Shown in pieces: positions 8,856 to 16,782 of a DNA stretch of 45,497 bases. A program made the translations under genes and the position numbers. A model generated the notes under the pieces. It did not search any database. It saw only the letters and a list, made by a program, of their open reading frames with translations, and was not told the origin of the DNA. Numbering within the stretch: position 1 is the stretch's first letter; the number at the start of each line of letters is the position of its first letter. The stretch is from Candidatus Poribacteria bacterium. GTDB taxonomy: Bacteria; Poribacteria; WGA-4E; UBA9662. Location of the stretch: NCBI GenBank assembly GCA_002709695.1, contig PAQF01000002.1, forward strand, positions 67,452 through 112,948, written 5' to 3'.

Positions 8856-9271
8856 TTTCCTAAACTGATTTTATACATTGTATATTAACGATTAATTATA
8901 ACATCAATCAGTTTTAATCTCCTGTTCAAGTTTTTCTAAATTGTGTCACTCTTGCCCAATTTGGGGGTGTCCTGCCCAAATTCCACAGTTTTCTTAACAT
9001 ACCTCCTACTTTTAGAACATATCTCTTGTATTTAAACGCATCCTTGATCCTTACTTTGTATTAACTTCATCCCTTGTTTAGACATGACTTTACCTACAGC
9101 AATATCCGCCAACTTGACGAATGACCTCCAGCTCTCCTAACTAGTAATGAACTTAACTATTATATGAATGCTGATTAAACAAGCGTACTTAATTCATGGC
9201 TCGATGCCAATTGATAAGGTGTAATTTCTTTTAAATTCTGTTATCTTTAAAATATAAACACCAATAAAAAA
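8856..9271. other. 416-bp non-coding gap
   Basis: This gap separates the divergent propeller pseudogene and the TPR gene and should contain both promoters. It is AT-rich and holds no open frame of note. Two similar TGCCCAA-containing stretches lie at about 8953 and 8972, and a short CCCAA/TTGGG inverted repeat is visible, but nothing clear enough to call an operator. I saw no RNA gene. Confidence 0.5.
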
Positions 9272-11203
9272 ATGATTATGAACGTCGAAAAAAAATTAGA
9301 TCAAGCTGTTGCCTCTCATCAGGCGGGAAGACTCTCCGAAGCCGAAAAGTTATACCAACAGGTGCTCGCAGAAAACCCTCAAAACGCGGATGCACTGCAT
9401 CTTCTAGGTGTTATAGCTTATCAAGTTAACAAGCATGGGCTGGCGATTAATTTGATCACCTCCTCTATAGAAATAGCTCCTCAACAAGCAGAAGCTTATA
9501 ATAACCTCGGTATTGCATTTAAGGAACTGGGAGAATTGGGGAAATCAATTCAAACCCATAAAAAGGCTATTGAAATCAATCCTGACCATGCGGAAGCATA
9601 TTACAATTTAGGTAATACTTATCAAGATCTGGGGGAGTTGGAAGAATCAGTTCAAACCTATCAAAAAGCTATCGAAATCAAACCCGATTATGCTGAAGCA
9701 TGTAATAATCTTGGCATTGCATTTAAAGAACTGGGAGAATTGGAGAAATCAATTCAAGCTTACCAAAAAGCTATCGAAATTAAATCCAAGTATGCTGAAG
9801 CACACTACAATTTGGGTAATGTATTTAAAGAACTGGGAGAATTGGAGAAATCAATTCAAGCTTACCAAAAAGCTATCGAAATTAAACCCAATTATGTTGA
9901 AGTATATAACAATCTAGGTAATGTTTATCAGGAACAAAGAGAACTTGAATTGGCTGTTCAACACTATCTTAAAGCTATTGATATGCAGCCAACTCATACC
10001 GTAGCCCATAACAATTTAGGTAATGTTTATCAGGAACAAGGAGAACTTGAACTGGCTGTTCAGCACTATCTTAAAGCTATTGAGATGCAGCCTCAATCTG
10101 CAGAAACTCATAACAATTTGGCAAATGCTTATCAGGAACAAAGAGAACTTGAATTGGCTGTTCAAAACTATCTTAAAGCTGTTGATATGGAACCTAATTT
10201 TGCTGAGGCCCACAACAATTTAGGACAAATATTATTGCTGTTGGGAGATTTTCGTCGAGGTTGGTTAGAGTGCGAATGGCGGTGGAAATGTCGGAAATTC
10301 TCTGCCGGCAAAAGGCCTTTTCCGCAACCCGTTTGGGCTGGGGGAAATCTACGAGGAAAATCTATATTGGTTTGGACAGAACAAGGAATTGGCGATGAAA
10401 TTATGTTTGCTAATCTACTCAATGACTTCAAAAGAGTTGATACTGATATTATTGTTGAATGCGAAAAACGCCTAGTTCCCTTTTTTCAACGATCATTTCC
10501 CGGTATTCTATTTTTAGCTCGAGAAAACCCTCCCAATTCACGTTTGTTCAGTTCTGAGATTAATTACCAAATTTCAATTGGGAGCTTAGGCCAATGGTTA
10601 AGACCTAATGAAGAAAGTTTCAATCAGAATAAACATCCTTATTTAACGACCTGTGCTGATAAATCTGAGCAAATTAGGGAAAGGTATCAACAACTGGCTA
10701 GTGGTAATATGCTGATTGGTATTTCATGGAAAAGTGCTGGTATCAAAGAGAGAAAAACACTGTCAAAAAGTACAATTCTAAAAGACTGGTTTCCCATCCT
10801 TTCACAACAAAATTGTTACTTCATCAACTTGCAGTATGGAGATATCAAACCAGAATTAGAAAATTTCCAATCGGAGACTGGTTTGAGGATCCATCATGAT
10901 CATGAAATAGATTCCCTGCGAAATTTAGATGATTTTGGTGCACAGGTTTCAGCTTTAGATCTTGTTATATCAACATCTAATACAACGGTGCATATAGCTG
11001 GTGCTCTAGGGAAAAGGACTTGGGCATTACTGCCATACATGCCAGACTGGCGTTGGATGTTAAACAGGAAAAAATCACTATGGTATCCTCGTACGACACT
11101 GTTTAGACAAAACACAATTGGAAACTGGAGCGATGTCTTTCAACAGGTTGGTTCAGAATTAGAACAATACATCGCCAATGACGAAAAAGAGGTCAAACTA
11201 TGA
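9272..11203 (+). CDS. TPR-repeat protein with C-terminal GT9-like glycosyltransferase domain
   Basis: The 643-residue protein has nine or so tetratricopeptide repeats from residue 5 to about 318 (for example the AEAYNNLGIAFKELGELEKSIQ type), giving a helical scaffold like that of O-GlcNAc transferases. The C-terminal domain from about residue 330 has GDFRRGWLECEWRW, then LVWTEQGIGDEIMFANLL (the GT9/heptosyltransferase-type donor loop), and DLVISTSNTTVHIAGALGK followed by PDWRWM. This is a common architecture in which TPRs present a substrate to a GT-B glycosyltransferase, presumably in the cytoplasm. The start is ATG at 9272 with another ATG two codons later; no strong ribosome-binding site is seen. 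The TPR coding part is a phased tandem DNA repeat. The gene stands alone; the next is a pseudogene on the other strand. Confidence 0.85.
   Translation: MIMNVEKKLDQAVASHQAGRLSEAEKLYQQVLAENPQNADALHLLGVIAYQVNKHGLAINLITSSIEIAPQQAEAYNNLGIAFKELGELGKSIQTHKKAIEINPDHAEAYYNLGNTYQDLGELEESVQTYQKAIEIKPDYAEACNNLGIAFKELGELEKSIQAYQKAIEIKSKYAEAHYNLGNVFKELGELEKSIQAYQKAIEIKPNYVEVYNNLGNVYQEQRELELAVQHYLKAIDMQPTHTVAHNNLGNVYQEQGELELAVQHYLKAIEMQPQSAETHNNLANAYQEQRELELAVQNYLKAVDMEPNFAEAHNNLGQILLLLGDFRRGWLECEWRWKCRKFSAGKRPFPQPVWAGGNLRGKSILVWTEQGIGDEIMFANLLNDFKRVDTDIIVECEKRLVPFFQRSFPGILFLARENPPNSRLFSSEINYQISIGSLGQWLRPNEESFNQNKHPYLTTCADKSEQIRERYQQLASGNMLIGISWKSAGIKERKTLSKSTILKDWFPILSQQNCYFINLQYGDIKPELENFQSETGLRIHHDHEIDSLRNLDDFGAQVSALDLVISTSNTTVHIAGALGKRTWALLPYMPDWRWMLNRKKSLWYPRTTLFRQNTIGNWSDVFQQVGSELEQYIANDEKEVKL
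9512..10225 (+). repeat. Seven phased 102-bp tandem units encoding TPRs
   Basis: Units begin at 9512, 9614, 9716, 9818, 9920, 10022 and 10124, each exactly 102 bases (34 codons). Units 3 and 4 share a nearly unchanged stretch (TTTAAAGAACTGGGAGAATT onwards, at 9722 and 9824), and units 5-7 share another (TTTATCAGGAACAA onwards). Near-identity at DNA level within each subgroup, including synonymous positions, points to recent unit duplication and likely length variation between strains. Confidence 0.85.
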
Positions 11204-11303
11204 TTAGAAGATCCATGTTGTAACCGATTTTTTCTATACTTTTTTAAAAGGATTTTGGCCATCAAACCTATGTAGTACCATCGAATTCATCTGGTAAAAA
11301 CGC

Positions 11304-12277
11304 TCAATCTTTTATAATCAGTTGCTCTGCATGTGACAATACTTTCCTGATAGCAGTCACAACCTGTTAGCAGTTTTCAACAGGATTACTGAAAACTGGC
11401 AAGGATACCAATCGAGAGTATGCCTCTTCCGTGATAGGAAAATCTCCTTTCTGATAACCTAGATAGTCTCCACCCATCTTAGGGGTACATAGTAATCCAC
11501 GGGCTTCAGTGAAAATATCAAATCCTTCAGCAAAAAGTGGTAATTGGTGAAGTAAAAGATGCTCATTGCTTTGAACACGTAACCCTTCTTCCTGAAGGGC
11601 CTTAATGAATTTTTTTTTGGGGAATGCATCAACTTTTTCTTTAAATAATGAATTTGGAAACCATAGAATCTAACTGGCTCAGTTCCTTTGTAGATACTGG
11701 CTGGTTTCACTCCCGATACATCCGCCAGCCCCAACTCAACTGTTATAATGTAGTCTCGGTGTTTTCATGAGAAAAATCCTCAATAACAGGAACCCTAGTT
11801 TCTTTGCTTGATTTCATCAAAGCATCTATATTACACGCATTTAGTACGATCTATGATATGACGATAGACATCGTCAGGATCAATCATCAATGTCTCAGAG
11901 GCAACTTCGCAAAACACTGGCGTTGCTATTAAAATTAGTGCTAGTGATACAGAGCATATCCATGTGTAAGTGGGACAATAACCTCATCACTTGGGCTCAC
12001 TCAAAGACCAAACAATCGCACTGTGTAATGCAGATGTTCCGTTAATTACTGTAATGGCAAAGCGTGAACCAAAACGCTCACGCTAAGTCTCTTTAACATC
12101 ACGAACTGTTGGTGTTCCACCAGGGAGTTCATTTCGAAATGTCATATCATAAGCTACTTTTGCTTTTTCTTTGGTTACTTGTTGTCATTGATCTAATTCT
12201 TCATCCGAACTACTAGTTTGGATGAAGATAGACGCTCCTCCAAGTGCCACGGGCACATCTTGCTTCAGCTGATCCAT
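11304..12277 (-). pseudogene. Decayed DegT/DnrJ/EryC1/StrS-type sugar aminotransferase
   Basis: Reading the minus strand from an ATG at 12277 (preceded by an intact AAGGAG) gives family landmarks spread over different frames. These are LPGGTPTVRDVKE, then FAITVINGTSALHSA near 12060-12015 (the SGTAALH motif), ASETLMIDPDDVYRHI near 11900-11850 (the IDP.D motif), VPVIEDFSHEN near 11790-11765 (VIED.SH), and a C-terminal stretch over 11600-11360 with FIKALQEEGLRVQ and GYQKGDFPITEEAYSRL. At least four stops or frameshifts interrupt it. The region between VIED.SH and the C-terminal part, which should carry the PLP lysine, is missing or unreadable, so about 970 bases remain of a gene normally near 1.2 kb. 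These enzymes transaminate nucleotide-keto-sugars or related ketones. The gene is clearly dead. Confidence 0.8.
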
Positions 12278-12843
12278 GATAGTACTCCTTGTGCATTAAA
12301 ATCATACTAGGTTATTCGAATGTCGCAATCCATTCAAAATTATTCTCGAAATTCTTCATCCTTTGTCTGCTCAATCTTTGTGGAGAACTGCAAACTGCCT
12401 TCATTAAAGTTTCAACAACATACGTTTTCAACTGGACTATGTTCTATTGTAACTACAGAGTCATAATTCCTGTTTCTTTTTTAATTTCTGGGAACATAAT
12501 TACTATACATGCCTCTAAATGCCAGTGCTAGATTGCTTCTTATCAATATATTGTAAATTACAATACTACACCTTCACGCAGGAATACCGTACTGGTCTTT
12601 TGATTTTATAGACTGTGGCTAGATACATAGATAGGAGAATCCTGTTATCAAGTTAGAATAGGGAGTAAAAAATAAAAAATTCTCAATTTTTGTCGTGCCA
12701 ATTTAGGGAAATATGGAGAATTTACATCCATTTGGTTTCAAAGATCAATTTATCTGTTTGGAGCAAGATTTCGAATGATCTGCATCTTAGCAGCAATTGT
12801 GTTAGAATGAAGTAAATACATTATATTTAGAAGGATAGATTTT
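12278..12843. other. 566-bp gap upstream of the Gfo/Idh/MocA gene
   Basis: This stretch holds the start region of the decayed aminotransferase on one side and the promoter region of the oxidoreductase on the other. An 80-codon open frame at 12289-12531 has the composition of random AT-rich sequence (rich in Cys, Ile, Phe) and no ribosome-binding site, so I do not call it. Nothing else is recognised. Confidence 0.5.
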
Positions 12844-13881
12844 ATGGCAGTCAAAACTTGTTTGATGATTGGTGGTAGTGGGATGGCTGGAGGTTGGATT
12901 AACCGATTTGTTAATGAATTTAGCGATCGAGTAAAGATTATTGGATTAGTCGACATCCAGCAAGAGGTCTTAGATCAACAAGCGGAAGTGCTAGGTCTAA
13001 GTGAGGGGCAGCTATTTACTGATTTTAATCAAGCTTGTGCCACGGTCAAGGCCGATTTTTGTGGTGTAGCGACGCCTCCTCCTTTTCACAGCCCGGCAGC
13101 CATAGCTGCTATGGAAAATGGGATGCCAGTTATCTGCGAGAAACCGATTGCTGATACGCTTGAGGCTGCCAAGGCAATGGTACGTACGTCACGAGAGACA
13201 AATTTGCCCTGTGCCATCATCCAAAATTATCGTTATGCAGCGAATAAACAGGAATTGGTAAGAATTAGAGAAGAAGGTAGGTTAGGACGTCTTCAACATG
13301 TTTACGGTCGCTATGCTTGTGATTATCGAAGACCTGGTTCTTGGGGCAAGGATTGGCGGCATGAAATGGATTTCAGCCTGCTATTTGAGGGCTCAGTACA
13401 TCATTTTGATATGTTACGTTTCCTATCTGGAGGTAATTGCGACGTGTTAACGGGTTTTGGTTGGAATCCAGATTGGTCAAGTTTTAAACACTTTTCTAGT
13501 GGCTATTATCTAATGAAGATGGATAATGGAGTTCATGCTTGTTATGAAGGAAATAGCTCAGCTGCTGGTATTACCAATTGCTGGAATAGCGAGTATTACC
13601 GACTTGAATTTGAAGAAGGAACGGCCGAAATTGCAGGTGGCAACCAAATTAAGATATACCGTGCTGGTCAAGAAACAGAGGTTTATGAAGCGCCAAGTAT
13701 TGATTGGCTAGCCCATGGTCACCTTTTTGATGAGTTTATTGCTTGGATCGATGGAGGGCCCCCATCAGACACACAAATTTCAGATAATATAAAGAGTTTC
13801 ATTATGGTGATTGCAGCTATGGAAACAACAGATGATGGCAATTCTAAACAGATGGCGGAATATTTGAAAGATCTTGAATAA
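12844..13881 (+). CDS. Gfo/Idh/MocA-family NAD(P)-dependent oxidoreductase
   Basis: The 345-residue protein begins with a Rossmann fold (MIGGSGMAGGWINRF, with Gly-rich loop at residues 10-17) and has the family lysine motif EKP at residues 99-101 in VICEKPIAD. The C-terminal alpha/beta domain includes LLFEGSVHHFDMLRFLSG, the HxxD-type active-site helix, where His would act on the sugar hydroxyl. Such enzymes oxidise or reduce hydroxyls of sugars, inositols or their derivatives. An AAGGA lies ten bases before the ATG. It is alone in its transcription unit, with long gaps on both sides. A distant second family member lies at 28915-29964. Confidence 0.88.
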   Translation: MAVKTCLMIGGSGMAGGWINRFVNEFSDRVKIIGLVDIQQEVLDQQAEVLGLSEGQLFTDFNQACATVKADFCGVATPPPFHSPAAIAAMENGMPVICEKPIADTLEAAKAMVRTSRETNLPCAIIQNYRYAANKQELVRIREEGRLGRLQHVYGRYACDYRRPGSWGKDWRHEMDFSLLFEGSVHHFDMLRFLSGGNCDVLTGFGWNPDWSSFKHFSSGYYLMKMDNGVHACYEGNSSAAGITNCWNSEYYRLEFEEGTAEIAGGNQIKIYRAGQETEVYEAPSIDWLAHGHLFDEFIAWIDGGPPSDTQISDNIKSFIMVIAAMETTDDGNSKQMAEYLKDLE

Positions 13882-14218
13882 ACGAACAATATTCCAGTTT
13901 TGTTGTGATGGCAAGATGTAAGTTTTATGAAAATGCAAACATAGTCTTCAGTCATGACATCAATGGCGGAGGACATTTGTCATTCTGAGACTTCGAGTGT
14001 CTTAGCTTCGATGATGTACTCGCTAGTGCCAATCTGCTAGCTGTGAATATTTCCTCCTCCAACATTTTGGTGCCTTTCAACTTTAGTTGCTTACAGCATA
14101 TATTTTTTTGGGAATTTATCCATTTCTGAGTCTAGGTATCTAAGCTGATCCTTTCAGCAACGATTGGATTGCTAAATGAGGTTAACCGGCAGGAAGCTAC
14201 CATCCAAGAGGTTTGATA
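13882..14218. other. 337-bp non-coding gap
   Basis: I see no open frame, hairpin or RNA gene here. It presumably contains the promoter of the Ldh2-type gene, which has an AGAGG ahead of its ATG at 14219. Confidence 0.45.
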
Positions 14219-15268
14219 ATGAAGATAAAGAAAAAAAGGTTAACTGATTTTGCCGTGAACATATTTATTTCTATGGGTACTAATGAAGATCATGCTAAGG
14301 AAGTTGCAACCCATTTAGTTGAAGCCAATTTAAAAGGACATGATTCTCACGGGGTTTCCCTCATTCCCGACTATTTCAGTAGTTGGAATAAGGGAGGGCT
14401 TCAAGCAAATGCAGATGCAACCCTTGAAAAAGATAAGGGGTCGATCATGCTAGTTGATGGAAATCTTGGATTTGGTCAAGTGGTTGGCCGGCAAGCCACT
14501 GATATGGGAATCAAAAGGGCCAAAGAGGTTGGGCTTGCCTGCGTGGGCTCTAGGAATAACCACCATCTTGGACGAATAGGTGCCTATGGGGAACATTGTG
14601 CCAAAGCAGGATTGATCTCGATCCATTTTGTCAATGTGGTTGGTCATCCGCCAGTTGTTTCTCCTTGGGGAGGTCGTGAAGCTCGAATGAGTACTAATCC
14701 GTTTTGCTGTGCTGTGCCAACTTCTAAGGGGCCTATTGTGTTAGATATGGCCACGAGCGCAATTGCTGGAGGGAAAGTGTCTGTAGCTAATAAGAAAGGA
14801 ATCGATGTTCCTGACGGTTGTCTTTTTGATGCAAATGGTTTTCCAACTAACAATCCAAGTGATTTTTTTACTGGAGGAACACTTGGACCTTTTGGTCAGC
14901 ACAAAGGTTATGGATTGGGATTGATCTGTGAATTGCTCGGAGGTGGACTAGCTGGAGAATGGACAATCCAAGATATTGATAAACAAGAAAATGGTGTTAC
15001 CGTTAATGGCATGTTGATGTTTATCATAGATCCGGATTTATTTGGTGGTAGAAGTGGGTTTGAAAGAGAAGTCAAAGGTATGTCCGAGTGGTTATATGCC
15101 TCTCAACCAAGCAGTGGGTTTGATAAAGTTCGTTTACCTGGAGAACCCGAGTGTGAGTCTATGGCAATGAGGTTAATTGATGGGATAGTAATTGATGACC
15201 AATCTTGGTTGGATATTGTAGAGACAGCCAAAAGAGTTGGGGTAAGCGAAAAGAAGATTCCCACGTAG
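14219..15268 (+). CDS. Malate/L-lactate dehydrogenase family (Ldh2/YlbC-type) oxidoreductase
   Basis: I use the ATG at 14219 because an AGAGG lies just upstream; a TTG two codons earlier is less likely. The 349-residue protein has GHDSHGVSLIPDYF, the signature containing the catalytic histidine of this NAD(P)-dependent family, then NNHHLGRIGAYGE, the STNPFCCAVP segment, VLDMATSAIAGGKV and GPFGQHKGYGLGLICELL. This fold is unrelated to classical lactate dehydrogenases. It reduces or oxidises 2-oxo/2-hydroxy acids such as malate, lactate, ureidoglycolate, diketogulonate or delta1-piperideine-2-carboxylate. Around sugar-acid genes it could act on a keto-sugar acid. Length is normal and no lesion is seen. 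Confidence 0.88.
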   Translation: MKIKKKRLTDFAVNIFISMGTNEDHAKEVATHLVEANLKGHDSHGVSLIPDYFSSWNKGGLQANADATLEKDKGSIMLVDGNLGFGQVVGRQATDMGIKRAKEVGLACVGSRNNHHLGRIGAYGEHCAKAGLISIHFVNVVGHPPVVSPWGGREARMSTNPFCCAVPTSKGPIVLDMATSAIAGGKVSVANKKGIDVPDGCLFDANGFPTNNPSDFFTGGTLGPFGQHKGYGLGLICELLGGGLAGEWTIQDIDKQENGVTVNGMLMFIIDPDLFGGRSGFEREVKGMSEWLYASQPSSGFDKVRLPGEPECESMAMRLIDGIVIDDQSWLDIVETAKRVGVSEKKIPT

Positions 15269-15415
15269 GACTTTAATCCACAACTGTTTGATAGAAAGGT
15301 AATAGATGTTGTCAAGTATGGATACAATGATATGAAGTCTTAGGACACAGGACAAAAGAAGAATTGTTTTGCGCATATCCATTGTATAAATATCAACTGT
15401 TAGTTCTAAAATATT

Positions 15416-16381
15416 ATGATGACCCAAGTTCTGATATGTCTTTTGACTACCATTTCACAATTGCTTGACGCAGAGAGATCGAATCTCGTTTCAGTCAAAA
15501 AAATTTGGGACTATGCTCCACATAATGCTTTCACTGATTTGATTCGTTTTCGTAATCGCTGGTGGTGTACATTTCGCGAGGCTCAAAGTCATAGGAGTCA
15601 TGACGGTGTTGTAAGGGTAATTATGTCAGAAGGTGGGGACTGTTGGAAATCAGCCACGTTGCTTAAACAAGATGGAATTGACTTACGGGACCCCAAACTC
15701 TCTATTACACCTAATAATTACTTAATGCTTATCATGGGTGGTAGCATTTATGATAGTCAAGGTGTTTATCAAACTCGATCGCCGCGAATAGCATTCTCCC
15801 AAGATGGCTACGATTGGACTGAGCCAAGAAAACTCTTAGCCGAAGACCACTGGCTTTGGCGTGTAACTTGGCAAGGTGATTGGGCGTGGGGTGTCAGTAA
15901 GCTGGGTGAAGGTCATGATCCACGAAGGTGTATGTTATATCGTAGCCAAAATGCTTTTGATTGGGAATGGATCACTGAGTTTCGTCTACCTGATAATACT
16001 TGGAATGCTAGCGAAACGACACTTCGGTTCTTGCCCGATGGTGAGATGATTGCGCTAACACGACCCCATTGGATTGGTACAAGTCGTCAGCCCTATACAA
16101 ACTGGTCGTGGACTAAAATCGAGGAGAATATTGGTGGTCCCAACTTTATCCAATTGCCAGATGGCAGTCTATGGGCATCTGGGCGTCGCACGGGCGAAAA
16201 TCCAACAACTATTTTGGCCTGTATGAGTCGAAACAGTTATAAACCTGTTCTGACAGTTCCTAGTGGTGGTGATTGCAGTTATCCAGGGCTAGTATGGCAC
16301 GATGATTTTTTGTGGATGAGTTACTATTCTTCTCATGAAGAAAAGACGAGTATTTATTTAGCCAAGGTCAAGATCAACTGA
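15416..16381 (+). CDS. Sialidase/BNR-repeat-like beta-propeller protein
   Basis: The 321-residue protein resembles the sialidase superfamily. It has the opening APHNAFTDLIRFRNRWWCTFREA, in which the arginine and glutamate look like family active-site positions, then repeated Asp-box-like elements (SEGGDCWKSA, SQDGYDWTEPR, SQNAFDWEWI). Later motifs include GGPNFIQLPDGSLWASGR and SYPGLVWHDDFLWMSYYSSHEE. The first 18 residues are hydrophobic and may be a weak signal peptide, although there is little positive charge at the N-terminus. True sialidases are about this size. Many related propellers in glycan-degrading bacteria act on other sugars, so substrate and even catalysis are open. It lies between the Ldh2-type gene and the lipoprotein. 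Confidence 0.75.
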   Translation: MMTQVLICLLTTISQLLDAERSNLVSVKKIWDYAPHNAFTDLIRFRNRWWCTFREAQSHRSHDGVVRVIMSEGGDCWKSATLLKQDGIDLRDPKLSITPNNYLMLIMGGSIYDSQGVYQTRSPRIAFSQDGYDWTEPRKLLAEDHWLWRVTWQGDWAWGVSKLGEGHDPRRCMLYRSQNAFDWEWITEFRLPDNTWNASETTLRFLPDGEMIALTRPHWIGTSRQPYTNWSWTKIEENIGGPNFIQLPDGSLWASGRRTGENPTTILACMSRNSYKPVLTVPSGGDCSYPGLVWHDDFLWMSYYSSHEEKTSIYLAKVKIN

Positions 16382-16782
16382 CTCCTCTGGTTCTTGCCTA
16401 AGTTGTGCAGGTACTAACTATAATCCACATTTGAGCCGATCATGCGGTGTTTTAAGCACTAATCATTTGTGTGCCTTTTTAACAAACTAGAGAGTTATTC
16501 TATTTCAGTATATGGGGCCAGATAACCTGACTAATTAATATAATTTGGTTGCAAGGTATTGTGTTTTTTGCTAGAGACCAAAGTGAGCCAGATGATAAAT
16601 GATGCAGGCGTTGTATCTAAAACGCCAAGGTTTAGTTACAGGATTAGGAACTGACCATGACACTCACACTAAGACAATTGTTGTTGTTAACCACAGTGAT
16701 ACTTTTTCTCTTATCTGTTTTGCCTATAGTACAGCTAACACAACAGAATCACAATAAATTGAAGTATCGTGAAGGACAGAAA
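16382..16782. other. Gap and possible hydrophobic leader ahead of the lipoprotein
   Basis: The region from 16382 to 16656 shows nothing recognisable. From 16657 an ATG opens 42 codons in frame with the lipoprotein, encoding a second hydrophobic segment (RQLLLLTTVILFLLSVLP). I favour the later start at 16783, so these codons are probably untranslated or a short leader. They could instead be a true N-terminal anchor. Confidence 0.4.

Noticed and set aside
12289-12531. 80-codon open frame on the + strand
   Set aside because: Rich in Cys, Ile and Phe as expected of random AT-rich sequence, no ribosome-binding site, no recognisable motif.
15416-16381. Calling the propeller protein a true sialidase (nanH)
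   Set aside because: Asp-box-like elements are present, but the full sialidase arginine triad cannot be confirmed by eye and no sialic acid genes (nanA, nanE, nanK) are in the window.
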